This document shows positions 17,330 through 29,580 of a stretch of 64,000 nt of DNA, in pieces (within the stretch, counting starts at the first letter, position 1; the number at the start of each line of letters is the position of its first letter). Location of the stretch: assembly GCF_023715245.1 (NCBI RefSeq), contig NZ_JAMBNV010000001.1:744001-808000 (forward strand), written 5' to 3'. This stretch comes from Sporosarcina luteola. GTDB lineage: Bacteria; Bacillota; Bacilli; Bacillales_A; Planococcaceae. The notes under the pieces are model-generated. The model made no database searches. It saw nothing but the letters and a program-made list of their open reading frames with translations, and was not told where the DNA came from. The translations under genes and the position numbers were made by a program.

Positions 17330-18811
17330 ATGGAAACATTGGGGAAGTTAGCAATGAAATCGGCCATCGCTTATCCGGACAAGGTGGCTGTGAAGGATAA
17401 GGATCGGTTACTTACATATCGGGAAATGATGGAGCGGGTTTTCGCCCTGACAGCCTATTTCCATGAAACAGGGCTGAAGAAAGGTGACCGTGTCGGTATC
17501 CTTATGGCAAATCGACTTGAGCATATTGAACTTGACGTCGCTACAGCGCTCACGGGCGTCATTAAAGTCCCATTAAATTATCGGCTACATCCGAAAGAGC
17601 ATAACTACATGCTGAAAGATGCCGATGTGTGCCTTGTCATCGGGGATGCGGAATTGATTGAACCAATTGGAACGGATGTCGCCGTACTGAAAATTGGAGA
17701 GGACTATGAGCAAGCCGTAAAAGCACACCTCGGAAAACAATATATAGAAGAAATCGGGGAAGACGATCTGTTCGCGATCATGTATACATCGGGAACGACG
17801 GGCAATCCGAAAGGCGTCATGCTGTCACACCGCAATATGATATCGGGTGCTTTGTCGCTTGCCGTCGCTTGTGGTACGGACTATGACGACATCATCGGGC
17901 ATGTCGCGCCATTGACACACGGCAGTAACTTCCTTTCGCATGTCGCCTGGCTGTATGGATTGACGCAAGTCGTATTCGATAAATTCGAACCGGAAGAATT
18001 CGTCAATGACTTGGCGAGGGAGCGAGTATCGACGATTTTCCTTGTGCCGACGATGGTGAACTTGATGATCCAACACCCGAATTTTAACCCGGTGAAACTG
18101 TCGACGCTGAAAACGATCAATATGGCAGGTTCTGCGATTGCAGCTAGCAAGCTAGAACAGGCATTGTCGCTCGTCGGACCGATTTTCGCCCAAACATACG
18201 GACAAGTCGAAGCACCGATGTGCATTACAATGATGCCGAAGAACGAAATGAGCAACAGGCTGGAATCATGCGGCCGCACAGGGCTCTTCGTCGATATGAA
18301 GATTGTCGATGACGAAGGGAATGAAGTCGCTGACGGAGAAGTGGGCGAAATCATCTGCAAAGGATCTCTCGTCATGCAAGGCTATTGGAATAATAAGCAG
18401 GCGACGGAAGAGACATTGAAGGACGGATGGCTCCATACAGGCGATCTCGGTTGGAAGAGCGCCGAAGGGTATCTTCATATCGTCGACCGCAAAAAGGACG
18501 TCATCATTTCGGGAGGCGTCAATATCTATCCGCGTGAAGTGGAGGAAGTGCTTAACTTGCATAACGGCGTGAAGGAGACTTGCGTCATCGGCGTGCCAGA
18601 CGAGAAGTGGGGAGAGAATGTCATCGCCTACGTCGTCTTGAACGGCACGGTGGAAGTGACGGAAGAGGAGCTTATCGCCTTATGCATCGAAAACATGGCA
18701 AGCTTTAAAAAGCCGAAAGAGATTCATATCGTGGATGAACTGCCAAAGAGCTCGTACGGAAAAATCCTAAAACGGGAACTCCGGAGCAAGCATGAGGAGG
18801 TCAAGGCATGA
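17330..18811 (+). CDS. AMP-forming acid-CoA ligase
   Basis: The 493-residue ANL enzyme has MYTSGTTGNPKGVMLSH near residue 150, QTYGQVEAPMC as A5, TGDLGW as A7, and the hinge DRKKDVIISGGVNIYP. The C-terminal lysine is in SSYGKILKRELR. It should convert a carboxylic acid to its CoA thioester for the thiolase encoded next. ATG 17330 is preferred to GTG 17321 because GAGAAGGAG ends at 17321. It overlaps the thiolase gene by four bases. It is clearly distinct from the ligase at 5652. The operon's true substrate is the open question. Confidence 0.88.
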   Translation: METLGKLAMKSAIAYPDKVAVKDKDRLLTYREMMERVFALTAYFHETGLKKGDRVGILMANRLEHIELDVATALTGVIKVPLNYRLHPKEHNYMLKDADVCLVIGDAELIEPIGTDVAVLKIGEDYEQAVKAHLGKQYIEEIGEDDLFAIMYTSGTTGNPKGVMLSHRNMISGALSLAVACGTDYDDIIGHVAPLTHGSNFLSHVAWLYGLTQVVFDKFEPEEFVNDLARERVSTIFLVPTMVNLMIQHPNFNPVKLSTLKTINMAGSAIAASKLEQALSLVGPIFAQTYGQVEAPMCITMMPKNEMSNRLESCGRTGLFVDMKIVDDEGNEVADGEVGEIICKGSLVMQGYWNNKQATEETLKDGWLHTGDLGWKSAEGYLHIVDRKKDVIISGGVNIYPREVEEVLNLHNGVKETCVIGVPDEKWGENVIAYVVLNGTVEVTEEELIALCIENMASFKKPKEIHIVDELPKSSYGKILKRELRSKHEEVKA

Positions 18812-19941
18812 CGAATGTATATGTCCATGGAATCGGAATGACGCAATTCGGTACGTTCGTCGACAAGTCAATGAAGGAATTATTGTTGGAGGCATGCATC
18901 AAGGCATTAGAGGATGCCGGCAATCCGAAAGTCGATGCTGTCTATGTAGGGAACTTCATGGGAGGCGCCATCTATAACCAGGAAATCCTTGGTGCGATCG
19001 TCGCCAATGAATTGGGGCTAGGATTCATTCCGACAGCGAAGGTCGAAGGGGCTTGCGCTTCGGGTGGAATTGCATTGCGGCAAGGCATCATGGGCATCTT
19101 GAGCGGTGAATATGAAACGGTGCTTGTTGCGGGGGTGGAAAAGATGAAGCATGCGTCCACTTCCGAAGTGACACAGGCAATCAATGCAGCAATGGACAAC
19201 GATTCGAATGAAAAGCAGGCGGGATTGACGTTCCCAGGCTTTTTCGGCGTCTTGGCAAACCGGTACTTTTATGAAACAGGCGCATCGAAAAAACATTTGG
19301 CGATGGTAGCCTTGAAGAACCGCGAGCATGCACTCAATAATCCGCTCGCGCAATTCCAGAAACCTGCGACGCTCGATGAAATTATGAATGCGCGCATCAT
19401 TACGAATCCGTTAGGCCTGTTCGACTGCTCGCCGATGACGGACGGTGCAGCTGCGCTCGTCATTTCGAAGAAGAAATCGGGCGTGCATATCCGTTCATCC
19501 GCCCAAAGCTCGGGCCCTACGCAAATGCAGGACGCTGATGATCTGTTATCCATCCCGGCCATCAGGGAATCGGGCCGCCTCGCTTATGAAAAAGCGGGTG
19601 TTGGGCCAGAAGATATCGATGTCGTAGAAATCCATGACTGCTTTTCGATGACGGAAGTGCTCGCCATCGAGGAATTGGGCTTCTTCAACAAACGCGAAGG
19701 ATGGAAAGCGGTCGAAGAGGGACGGACGAAATCGACTGGAGACAAGCCGGTCAATACGAGTGGTGGCTTGCTGTCACGTGGCCATCCGATTGGTGCGACA
19801 GGAATCGCGCAGATATATCACCTTGTCCGGCAACTTCGTGGTACTGCACCGAACCAAGTGGATGGGGCAAGGCTTGCATTGGCTCAAAATTTGGGCGGCA
19901 CAGGTTCGTATTCAACGGTGCATATTTTGGAGAGGGTGTGA
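18808..19941 (+). CDS. thiolase of the SCP-x/archaeal type
   Basis: The 377-residue protein has the nucleophile Cys83 in VEGACASGG, the HDCF block (VVEIHDCFSMTE), and GGLLSRGHPIGATG near the C-terminus. These residues suggest an active condensing or cleaving thiolase rather than a thiolase-like aldolase, which lacks the cysteine. The lineage pairs with DUF35 proteins, and such a gene follows directly. It would cleave a 3-ketoacyl-CoA with CoA, or run in reverse. It overlaps the CoA ligase by four bases, pointing to a shared pathway. The chain it acts on is unknown. Confidence 0.87.
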   Translation: MTNVYVHGIGMTQFGTFVDKSMKELLLEACIKALEDAGNPKVDAVYVGNFMGGAIYNQEILGAIVANELGLGFIPTAKVEGACASGGIALRQGIMGILSGEYETVLVAGVEKMKHASTSEVTQAINAAMDNDSNEKQAGLTFPGFFGVLANRYFYETGASKKHLAMVALKNREHALNNPLAQFQKPATLDEIMNARIITNPLGLFDCSPMTDGAAALVISKKKSGVHIRSSAQSSGPTQMQDADDLLSIPAIRESGRLAYEKAGVGPEDIDVVEIHDCFSMTEVLAIEELGFFNKREGWKAVEEGRTKSTGDKPVNTSGGLLSRGHPIGATGIAQIYHLVRQLRGTAPNQVDGARLALAQNLGGTGSYSTVHILERV

Positions 19942-19945
19942 AGAC

Positions 19946-20251
19946 ATGAAAATTTTCAAATGCAATTCATGCGATTACGTAAGTGTCTCATCAAAATACA
20001 CATGCCCGCAGTGCAGAACCGGCAAGCTTGAAGCACAGGAAGTGTCTCCGATAGGAACGGTCTTCAGCTTTACGGATATCCACATCGCACCCGCCGAGTT
20101 CGCGGACATCGCCCCTTATACGATCGCGCTCATCCAGCTTGACGAGGCGAATGTGAAAGTAACCGCGAGGATGGATGACCCTGTACAAATCGGTGACAAG
20201 GCCGATTTGGACAAAATGGAGAACGGCGCTTATTTATATACGAAATTATGA
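19946..20251 (+). CDS. DUF35 zinc-ribbon/OB-fold protein, thiolase partner
   Basis: The 101-residue protein starts with a rubredoxin-like zinc ribbon, CNSCDYVSVSSKYTCPQCR (two CxxC pairs), followed by an OB-fold with GTVFSFTDIHIAP. DUF35 proteins bind thiolases or thiolase-like aldolases and are needed for their assembly or CoA handling. The gene begins four bases after the thiolase stop. ATG 19946 gives the standard family N-terminus; the open frame extends further upstream but only through the thiolase gene. Role as thiolase partner is inferred from family and position. Confidence 0.85.
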   Translation: MKIFKCNSCDYVSVSSKYTCPQCRTGKLEAQEVSPIGTVFSFTDIHIAPAEFADIAPYTIALIQLDEANVKVTARMDDPVQIGDKADLDKMENGAYLYTKL

Positions 20252-20316
20252 CGACTTGTGCTTGGAATCGGTTAGTCGATTCTAGGCGCAGGTCTTTTTG
20301 TAAAGGAGGAAATCCG

Positions 20317-21288
20317 TTGAAAGCATTGCAAGTGGCGACAGGAATCGTATCGAAATATTTGCCGATATGGATTGTCCTTCTGTCCTTGATCGCGTACTTG
20401 GCACCTGACTTTTTCATTCCGATACGCAGTTTGACAGGCGCCGGGCTCGGAACGATCTTCCTTCTCATGGGGCTATCTTTGTCGACTGATAAACTGATGG
20501 CAGTAATCAAAAAACCGAAATTCGCATTTCTCGGCGTCTTCCTCAAGTGGACAATGACAGTCGGCGTTTCGATAGCAATCGCGTACCTGTTCTTCAAGGA
20601 CGAAGCGGAAATTGCGACAGGCGTCATCTTGGCGGGGGCGGTACCGAGCGGCACATCCGCCAATATCTACACATTCATCGCAGGCGGCGAAGTGGCGTTA
20701 AGCATCACGATGGCTACGATGGATACATTCATCTCGCCGGTATTGACGCCTACGCTCGTGCAAGTGTTTGCGGGAAAGTTGATTCCAATCGCATTTTGGC
20801 CGTTGTTCCTTAATATCATTTATATCGTGTTCATTCCGTTGTTGGCGGGATTGTTCATTCAATGGAAGTGGACAAAAAAGGTGGAAGTCATCAAACCGTA
20901 CACATCCGTCCTCTCCCAGCTCGCGTTGTTCGTCGTCATCCTGTCGGTCATTTCGAGTGCCCAGCAATCATTGGAGCAAAATCTTTCGGTGCTGCCTCTC
21001 GTATTCGCAGCAGTCATCCTCCAAGTATGCATCCCGATGGCTGGCGGCTATTTCATCGCGAAGCTGCTGAAGGTGACCGAACAGAACGCCCGCGCAATCC
21101 TCTTTCATACAGGTATCTGCAACACTGCGCTTGCCGCGACTCTTGCGATGGAGCACGTCAGCTCGCTCGCCGCTGTTCCCGCCGTCGCCAATATGGTCGT
21201 CAACCTGACAGTCGGGGCGCTTGTGGCAAGTCTGTTTGAGAATAAATTCAAGTTGCAAAAGACCGATTCCGTTGCAGTGAGGGAATGA
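20317..21288 (+). CDS. bile acid:sodium symporter (BASS) family transporter
   Basis: The 323-residue protein has about nine or ten membrane segments. It carries the family's crossover motif in GAVPSGTSANIYTFIAGG and the following EVALSITMATMDTF, which form the sodium and substrate site. BASS relatives in bacteria move keto acids such as 2-ketopantoate, as well as bile acids. AAAGGAGG (20302-20309) seven bases before TTG 20317 sets the start; an upstream in-frame ATG at 20248 would bypass it. It is the last gene of the operon and may export or import an intermediate. Substrate unknown. Confidence 0.85.
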   Translation: MKALQVATGIVSKYLPIWIVLLSLIAYLAPDFFIPIRSLTGAGLGTIFLLMGLSLSTDKLMAVIKKPKFAFLGVFLKWTMTVGVSIAIAYLFFKDEAEIATGVILAGAVPSGTSANIYTFIAGGEVALSITMATMDTFISPVLTPTLVQVFAGKLIPIAFWPLFLNIIYIVFIPLLAGLFIQWKWTKKVEVIKPYTSVLSQLALFVVILSVISSAQQSLEQNLSVLPLVFAAVILQVCIPMAGGYFIAKLLKVTEQNARAILFHTGICNTALAATLAMEHVSSLAAVPAVANMVVNLTVGALVASLFENKFKLQKTDSVAVRE

Positions 21289-21371
21289 AAAACGCTGAAA
21301 TCGCCATCTCGGCGTATGCGGCAACCTGCTAGTTCATACGTTTAAGTATTAGCCAGTCAGGGGGTTGCACA

Positions 21372-21914
21372 ATGAAAAAGAGGACAATGAACATAGTCGC
21401 GGTCATTTTACTATTGCTCACGACATCGGCTTGCGGCGGGAAACGATCAATCGGCCAAGCCGACCTAACGCCGAAGGGTGCCGTGGAACTTGCAACCGCA
21501 TGGACCGGATCGGCCGCAATCATCCAGGCCGGCGGATTGTATAAGGAAGGCGAGTACAAGACATTCGCCCATAAAGGATTGGAGTACCGCTATTTAGCCG
21601 CCCACTTGGATTCTAAAAAGAAGATGAAGGCTGAACTTCAAAAGTTCGTGACGAAGAAGAAAGCGAAACGATTCATGAAAGATAATGGCATCTTAAAGCA
21701 CAAAGGAAAGTTGGCTTCACCCGAAGTGGAAGAAGCGCCGGGCTCTCTGCACCAATGGGAGATTGCGACAGCTAGAGAGATAAAATCGAAAAAAGGCAGG
21801 AAGACGTTCGAACTCACTGTCCCGATTGGCGACACCCGAACCGCCGAGACGATCATCGTAAGCTACGACTACGTGAAAAAATCCGGATGGCGGATCGATA
21901 AATTCAATGAGTAA
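21372..21914 (+). CDS. putative lipoprotein of unknown function
   Basis: The 180-residue protein has a lipoprotein signal with lipobox TSAC at about residue 20, so it is probably anchored outside the membrane. The mature part is rich in lysine and contains a helical stretch (SKKKMKAELQKFVTKKK) and a beta-rich C-terminus ending in SYDYVKKSGWRIDKF. AGGGGG precedes the ATG. I do not recognise a family. An inverted set of 20-bp repeats follows downstream. Confidence 0.7.
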   Translation: MKKRTMNIVAVILLLLTTSACGGKRSIGQADLTPKGAVELATAWTGSAAIIQAGGLYKEGEYKTFAHKGLEYRYLAAHLDSKKKMKAELQKFVTKKKAKRFMKDNGILKHKGKLASPEVEEAPGSLHQWEIATAREIKSKKGRKTFELTVPIGDTRTAETIIVSYDYVKKSGWRIDKFNE

Positions 21915-21955
21915 CGGAGAAGGGCACCATTATCTCAACATGGGCGAAGCAAAAA

Positions 21956-22105
21956 GCGCATAACTTCCTGCAAGCACGCATAAATACAAATACTGACGCA
22001 TAAATCGCTCCAAATGCGCATAAAAAATTTTTATGCGTGTTTGTGGCGATTTATGCGTTCCTGGAAAGACTTATGCGCCTATTTTCAAATTTATGCGCTT
22101 TTGCC
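21956..22105. repeat. eight-unit 20-bp array, four units inverted against four
   Basis: The core CGCATA recurs at 21958, 21978, 21998 and 22018. Its reverse complement core TTATGCG recurs at 22032, 22052, 22072 and 22092. Each step is exactly 20 bases and the twelve bases between cores are variable. The two halves face each other around GCGCATAAAAAATTTTTATGCG at about 22026, so they could fold into a long imperfect cruciform. The same core is found after leuA. This fills much of the 540-base gap before ilvD, together with a hairpin at 22096-22121 and the ilvD promoter. Confidence 0.85.
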
Positions 22106-22121
22106 ATTCAGCAAAAGCGCT
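22096..22121 (+). terminator. perfect 10-bp hairpin at the end of the array
   Basis: GCGCTTTTGC pairs perfectly with GCAAAAGCGC around a six-base loop; TTTCGAATTTTCTCTC follows. A terminator for the lipoprotein gene is possible, but the T tract is broken. Confidence 0.45.
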
Positions 22122-22337
22122 TTCGAATTTTCTCTCGAAATCTTACTAAAAGTCTTCAGGCCACCGAACCCATTTCGCTCACTAGCCAAATTTCCGCTCA
22201 TCAATCACCAACGTCAACAATAAAATAAAAAATATTTTCAGATAGTCATAATTCCTATAATATGCAATATATCGCACATGTAAGCGGATACAATATAAAC
22301 CATAATTCATAATTGAACAATAATTATAAAAAGACGG

Positions 22338-22366
22338 TTGACGTAGGTGAAAATACGATATATGAT
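22338..22366 (+). promoter_or_regulatory. SigA-type promoter for ilvD
   Basis: TTGACG (22338-22343) and TATGAT (22361-22366) are separated by 17 bp, 88 bp upstream of ilvD. Confidence 0.7.
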
Positions 22367-22453
22367 AGCAACAATCTATTTAGATATGTGATTCATTTCA
22401 CGCAATTCATTTAGTTTGACAGCTTTTGGATGATTTGATTAGGAGAGATAGCA

Positions 22454-24121
22454 ATGAGAAGTGACATGATTAAAAAAGGGATTGACCGTGCGCCTCATAG
22501 GAGTCTCCTTTACGCAACGGGTGTTAAAACGAAAGATTTAGAGAAACCTTTCATCGGTGTATGTAATTCATATATTGATATTATTCCGGGCCACAAACAT
22601 TTAAATAAATTTGCTGAAATTGTAAAAGAGGCAATTTGGGAAGCCGGAGGGGTTCCATTCGAATTCAACACGATCGGTGTAGATGATGGAATCGCGATGG
22701 GGCATATTGGAATGCGTTATTCACTGCCGAGCCGCGAACTGATTGCGGATTCTGCTGAAACGGTCATCAATGCTCACTGGTTCGACGGAGTGTTCTACAT
22801 TCCGAACTGTGACAAGATCACGCCTGGCATGCTCATGGCAGCGGTTCGGACGAATGTCCCTTCCGTCTTCGTCTCAGGCGGACCGATGGAAGCGGGCGTC
22901 TCCTCATCAGGTTCACCGCTTTCCCTTACATCCGTATTTGAAGGGGTCGGAGCATACAAATCGGGCAAGATGACGGCGGAAGAGCTTCTTGACATTGAAG
23001 CTAATGCATGTCCGACATGCGGCTCGTGCTCAGGAATGTTCACCGCGAACTCAATGAACTGCCTGATGGAAATGCTAGGAATGGCGTTGCCGGGCAATGG
23101 AACAATTGTCGCAACATCCGATGAGCGTCACAAACTGATCAAGGAAGCGGCTAAGAACTTGATCCGCATGGTGAAAGAGGATGTCAAACCGCGCGACATC
23201 ATTACGAAGGAAGCAATCGATGACGCATTCGCACTAGATATGGCGATGGGCGGATCGACCAATACGGTCTTACATACATTGGCGATTGCGCACGAGGCGG
23301 AAATCGAATATAGCGTCCAGGATATTAACACAGTTGCCGAACGGGTTCCGTACTTAGCGAAAATCATGCCGGCATCCGATATCTCGATGGATGACATTTT
23401 CAAAGCAGGCGGCGTCAGTGCCATCATCAATGAACTAACAAAAATACCTGGAGCCATCCACCCGGATCGCATCACCATCACAGGAAAAACGATGAGGGAG
23501 GACGTCCAGGATTATCATATTACAAACGATCAAGTGATTCGGACGAAAGATAATCCGTACAGTCCGGTAGGCGGCTTATCCGTCCTATTCGGAAATATTG
23601 CTCCTGAAGGCGGAGTCATCAAAGTCGGGGCGGTCGATCCTTCCATCAAGCAGTTCACTGGTGAAGCGATTGTCTTCGAATCCCAGGAAGCTGCGCAGGA
23701 GAATATCGACAATGGCACAGTCCGTGAAGGGCATGTCGTCGTCATCCGCTACGAAGGTCCGAAAGGCGGGCCGGGCATGCCGGAAATGCTTGCTCCGACA
23801 TCTTCCATCCAAGGAAGAGGCCTAGGAACGACAGTGGCGCTCATTACTGATGGCCGGTTCTCTGGGGCATCCCGAGGCATTTCCATCGGCCACATCTCAC
23901 CGGAAGCGGCTGAAGGCGGGCCGATAGCATTAGTCGAAGATGGAGATATTATCGATATCGATTTGACGAACCGAACAATCGAGCTGAAAGTGTCAGACGA
24001 AATATTGGCAGCGCGCAAATCGAAGCTACAGCCATTTGAACCGAAAATTAAAAAAGGCTATTTGGCCAGATATTCAAAACTTGTCACGTCTGCAAGTACA
24101 GGCGGAGTAATGAAAATATAA
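22454..24121 (+). CDS. ilvD: dihydroxy-acid dehydratase IlvD
   Basis: The 555-residue enzyme matches the usual length. Cysteines for the Fe-S cluster are in [21 protein letters not shown] and [18 protein letters not shown]. It dehydrates 2,3-dihydroxy acids to 2-oxo acids, the third shared step of valine and isoleucine synthesis. GGAGAG precedes the ATG. It has its own promoter and precedes the T-box, so it may be controlled separately from ilvB onward, with possible read-through into the leader. Confidence 0.97.
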   Translation: MRSDMIKKGIDRAPHRSLLYATGVKTKDLEKPFIGVCNSYIDIIPGHKHLNKFAEIVKEAIWEAGGVPFEFNTIGVDDGIAMGHIGMRYSLPSRELIADSAETVINAHWFDGVFYIPNCDKITPGMLMAAVRTNVPSVFVSGGPMEAGVSSSGSPLSLTSVFEGVGAYKSGKMTAEELLDIEANACPTCGSCSGMFTANSMNCLMEMLGMALPGNGTIVATSDERHKLIKEAAKNLIRMVKEDVKPRDIITKEAIDDAFALDMAMGGSTNTVLHTLAIAHEAEIEYSVQDINTVAERVPYLAKIMPASDISMDDIFKAGGVSAIINELTKIPGAIHPDRITITGKTMREDVQDYHITNDQVIRTKDNPYSPVGGLSVLFGNIAPEGGVIKVGAVDPSIKQFTGEAIVFESQEAAQENIDNGTVREGHVVVIRYEGPKGGPGMPEMLAPTSSIQGRGLGTTVALITDGRFSGASRGISIGHISPEAAEGGPIALVEDGDIIDIDLTNRTIELKVSDEILAARKSKLQPFEPKIKKGYLARYSKLVTSASTGGVMKI

Positions 24122-24134
24122 CAATTCGATGATG

Positions 24135-24428
24135 GGGCAAAAGGGGATAGATCCTTGCATTCACAGAGAGCCGGTCGTGCTGGAAGCCGGCAATGCAACT
24201 ATCCGCGATATCACCCCGGAGTGGACTGCTGAAAGGGAAACCGAGTAGGCAATCCCGGGCTCGTGCAAGATACGGGCTCGTTATCAGCGAATGGACCTTA
24301 ACGTAATGGGTCCATTCACGAGGCGGCTAATGTCGCGAACAAGGGTGGTACCATGAAAAGCTTTTTCATCCCTTATACGAAGAACGAGGTTTCTTTGTGT
24401 GGGGAGAAAAGGCTTTTCTTTTTTTAAT
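24135..24428 (+). ncRNA. T-box riboswitch leader, probably isoleucine-specific
   Basis: The leader holds AGAGAGCCGG near the base of stem I, the specifier context GATATCACCCCGGAG, and the invariant T-box AAGGGTGGTACC at 24341-24352. A terminator follows: GAAAAGCTTTTTC against GAGAAAAGGCTTTTC, then eight Ts (24353-24428). The likely specifier is AUC (24210-24212, followed by A), which reads isoleucine. Uncharged tRNA-Ile should stabilise the antiterminator and allow transcription of ilvB onward. T-box identity is very secure; the specifier is read from context. Confidence 0.92.
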
Positions 24429-24466
24429 AAAAATTAACCATTAGAAAAGTAAGGAGGAGTTCGTAT

Positions 24467-26227
24467 ATGAGTGCGGAAGTTCAAACGAAGCAGGCAGTTA
24501 TGGAAATGACGCCGAAATCTCAAGACGAAAAACAGAATAATCAACCGATGGATGGTTCTGCGGTCTTGATTCAAGGGTTGAAAGACCAAGGTGTCGAAGT
24601 CATTTTCGGTTACCCTGGAGGTGCCGTCCTACCAATTTATGACGCATTATACAAGGATCCGATTCCCCATGTGCTTGCCCGTCATGAACAGGGAGCCATC
24701 CATGCAGCGGAAGGCTATGCGCGAGTATCCGGCAAACCGGGCGTTGTCATCGCGACATCAGGTCCGGGCGCGACGAATCTGGTGACGGGGATTACAGATG
24801 CAATGATGGATTCATTGCCGCTCGTCGTCTTCACTGGACAGGTGGCAAGCACCGTCATTGGGACGGATGCATTCCAGGAGGCCGATATCATCGGAATTAC
24901 GCAGCCGATCACAAAGCATAACTACCAGGTGCGAGACGTCGCGGACCTTCCGAGGATCATCAAAGAAGCATTCCATATCGCTTCAACAGGAAGACGCGGT
25001 CCGGTTGTCGTTGATATTCCAAAAAACGTGGCTACTGAAATCTTCGTCACGAAAGAGGAACGCACTTCTGAGGTGAATCTGCCGGGCTACCAGCCGACGA
25101 CCACTCCGAATTACTTGCAAATACAGAAAGCGGCCGAAGCGATCCGATTTGCACGGAAGCCACTCATCCTTGCCGGCGCGGGCGTATTGCACGGCCAGGC
25201 GATGGAAGAACTGAAAACATTGGTGGAAACAAAACGGATTCCAATCACGAACACATTGCTCGGACTCGGCTGCATCGCCGGTAACCATGAGCTGTTCCTA
25301 GGCATGGCAGGCATGCACGGAACATACACGGCGAACATGGCAATTAGCGAGTGCGACTTATTAATCAACGTCGGTGCCCGTTTCGACGACAGGCTGACAG
25401 GAAATCTGGAATCTTTCGCACCGCATGCAAAAGTCATCCATATCGACATCGACCCTGCGGAAATCGGAAAGAACGTCCCGACTGAAATCCCGATCGTGGC
25501 GGACTCGAAGGAAGCATTGCAAGCATTGCTTAACCAGGAATTCAATGTGCCGGACACCGAAGAATGGCTCGCATACTTGAGAGGTATGCAGGAAGAAGCA
25601 CCGTTATGGTACAACATCGACGAGCACGAATTCCTGCCTCAGGAAGCGATTCAAATGATTCACCGCATTACCGAGGGGGATGCAATCGTTACGACGGACG
25701 TCGGACAGCATCAGATGTGGGCTGCACAATACTATTCATTGAACAATCCCGACTTTTGGGTCACGTCGGGGGGGCTTGGAACGATGGGCTTCGGATTCCC
25801 CGCTGCAATCGGCGCGCAAATCGCGAAGCCGGATGAAAGGGTAGTCGCGATCGTTGGCGATGGTGGTTTCCAAATGACAGCGCAGGAGCTATCTCTTCTC
25901 CAAGAGATGAGAATCCCGGTAAAAGTCGTCATCTTGAATAACGGAGCTCTCGGAATGGTGCGCCAATGGCAGGAGACGTTCTACGATGAACGCTACTCAC
26001 AATCATTGATTCCAGTCCAGCCGGATTTCGTCAAGCTTGCGGAAGCATATGACCTGAAAGGGTACCGCATCACGAAAAAAGAGGACGCTGAACAAATTTT
26101 CCGGGAAGCCCTTCTGTCGGATGAACCAGTACTCATCGATTGCCGGGTGAAAATGCTGGAAAACGTCTATCCGATGGTTGCCCCAGGAAAAGGACTACAG
26201 GAAATGATCGGGGTGAAGAGCAAATGA
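24467..26227 (+). CDS. ilvB: acetolactate synthase large subunit IlvB
   Basis: The 586-residue ThDP enzyme has [15 protein letters not shown] with the catalytic Glu in [17 protein letters not shown], and the ThDP-magnesium motif GDGGFQMT followed by NNGALGM. It condenses pyruvate with pyruvate or 2-oxobutyrate, the first committed step of branched-chain synthesis. A polar extension of about 25 residues precedes the fold. AAGGAGG precedes the ATG. It is the first gene after the T-box and overlaps ilvN by four bases. Confidence 0.96.
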   Translation: MSAEVQTKQAVMEMTPKSQDEKQNNQPMDGSAVLIQGLKDQGVEVIFGYPGGAVLPIYDALYKDPIPHVLARHEQGAIHAAEGYARVSGKPGVVIATSGPGATNLVTGITDAMMDSLPLVVFTGQVASTVIGTDAFQEADIIGITQPITKHNYQVRDVADLPRIIKEAFHIASTGRRGPVVVDIPKNVATEIFVTKEERTSEVNLPGYQPTTTPNYLQIQKAAEAIRFARKPLILAGAGVLHGQAMEELKTLVETKRIPITNTLLGLGCIAGNHELFLGMAGMHGTYTANMAISECDLLINVGARFDDRLTGNLESFAPHAKVIHIDIDPAEIGKNVPTEIPIVADSKEALQALLNQEFNVPDTEEWLAYLRGMQEEAPLWYNIDEHEFLPQEAIQMIHRITEGDAIVTTDVGQHQMWAAQYYSLNNPDFWVTSGGLGTMGFGFPAAIGAQIAKPDERVVAIVGDGGFQMTAQELSLLQEMRIPVKVVILNNGALGMVRQWQETFYDERYSQSLIPVQPDFVKLAEAYDLKGYRITKKEDAEQIFREALLSDEPVLIDCRVKMLENVYPMVAPGKGLQEMIGVKSK

Positions 26228-26739
26228 GAAGAGTCATTACAGTGACGGTAATCAATCAAAGCGGGGTGCTGAACCGAGTGACTGGATTGCTCATGAAACG
26301 GCAATTCAACATCGAAAGCATCACAGTCGGGCATTCCGAACAGCCGGGCATGTCAAAAATGACATTCATCGTCCATGTGGAGGATGAACGGAAAATCGAA
26401 CAGCTACTTAAGCAGCTGCAAAAGCAGATTGACGTCATCAAAGTGAATGACATCACTGATAAAGCAATTGTCATGCGGGAGTTGGCGCTAGTGAAAGTCG
26501 TCTCTCCGCCGCATGCGCGCAGTGAAATCAATAGCATCATCGAACCGTTCCGCGCTACGGTCATCGATTCAGGGAAAAACGTCGTCACGTACCAAGTGAC
26601 CGGCGCCCCTGAGAAAATTGAGGCATTCATCGATCTCGTAAAACCCTATGGCATCAAAGAATTGTCAAGGACCGGAGCAACGGCATTCACCCGTGAAATC
26701 CAAAAAGTCAATTCACCACAGTTATCCATTTTAAAATAA
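26224..26739 (+). CDS. ilvN: acetolactate synthase regulatory small subunit
   Basis: The 171-residue protein begins with an ACT domain, [20 protein letters not shown], that binds valine for feedback control. A C-terminal ALS_ss domain carries [12 protein letters not shown] 26224 overlaps the ilvB stop in an ATGA arrangement and gives the standard N-terminus; longer readings run only inside ilvB. It activates IlvB and makes it valine-sensitive. The symbol ilvH is used for the same subunit in many Bacilli. Confidence 0.95.
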   Translation: MRRVITVTVINQSGVLNRVTGLLMKRQFNIESITVGHSEQPGMSKMTFIVHVEDERKIEQLLKQLQKQIDVIKVNDITDKAIVMRELALVKVVSPPHARSEINSIIEPFRATVIDSGKNVVTYQVTGAPEKIEAFIDLVKPYGIKELSRTGATAFTREIQKVNSPQLSILK

Positions 26740-26766
26740 GTACTAATAAAGTTTGCAATTCTAGTT

Positions 26767-26957
26767 GATTGAAGCGGAGGGCGGCGACTCCTGTGAAAGC
26801 CGTCATGAAAAACGGCTTTTGCGAGCAAAAGCGTAGCGGTGCGAGCAGGCTGCCTTAATTTCTGCAAAGAACGCAGAAATACGGCAAATCGAACCCTTCG
26901 CAGTTCGATTGGCTCAGCCTCGCCCACGGAAAGCGTCCGCCTGGAGCGGAAATCGAC
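26767..26957. repeat. structured intergenic repeat element, copy 1
   Basis: It runs from GATTGAAGCGGAGGGCGGCG to GTCCGCCTGGAGCGGAAATC between ilvN and ilvC. A second copy is at 29753-29982; this one lacks about forty bases near its start. Internal stems are GCTTTTGC-GA-GCAAAAGC, ATTTCTGC...GCAGAAAT and AATCGAAC...GTTCGATT. The ends are loosely inverted (GCGGAGGGCGGCGACTC against GCGTCCGCCTGGAGCGG). Similar elements, with CGGCGACTCC and CGGAAAGCGTCCGCC blocks, occur in Bacillaceae as I recall. There is no coding capacity. Confidence 0.85.
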
Positions 26958-26977
26958 AATATAAATATAATACCTAA

Positions 26978-29564
<2,587 letters not shown>

Positions 29565-29580
29565 TAGCTGGCATGAAATT

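Noticed and set aside
21956..22105. CRISPR array
   Set aside because: The constant core is only about eight bases, the period is 20 bases, half the units are inverted and no cas genes are present.
22233..22247. CodY box near ilvD (TATTTTCAGATAG region)
   Set aside because: It has about four mismatches to the 15-base consensus and lies over 90 bp upstream of the -35, so it is not reliable.
25111..25617. 168-codon reading frame antisense to ilvB
   Set aside because: It is a shadow of the coding bias of ilvB, with low-complexity composition and no ribosome site. The same applies to other long antisense frames within leuC, dctM and glcD.
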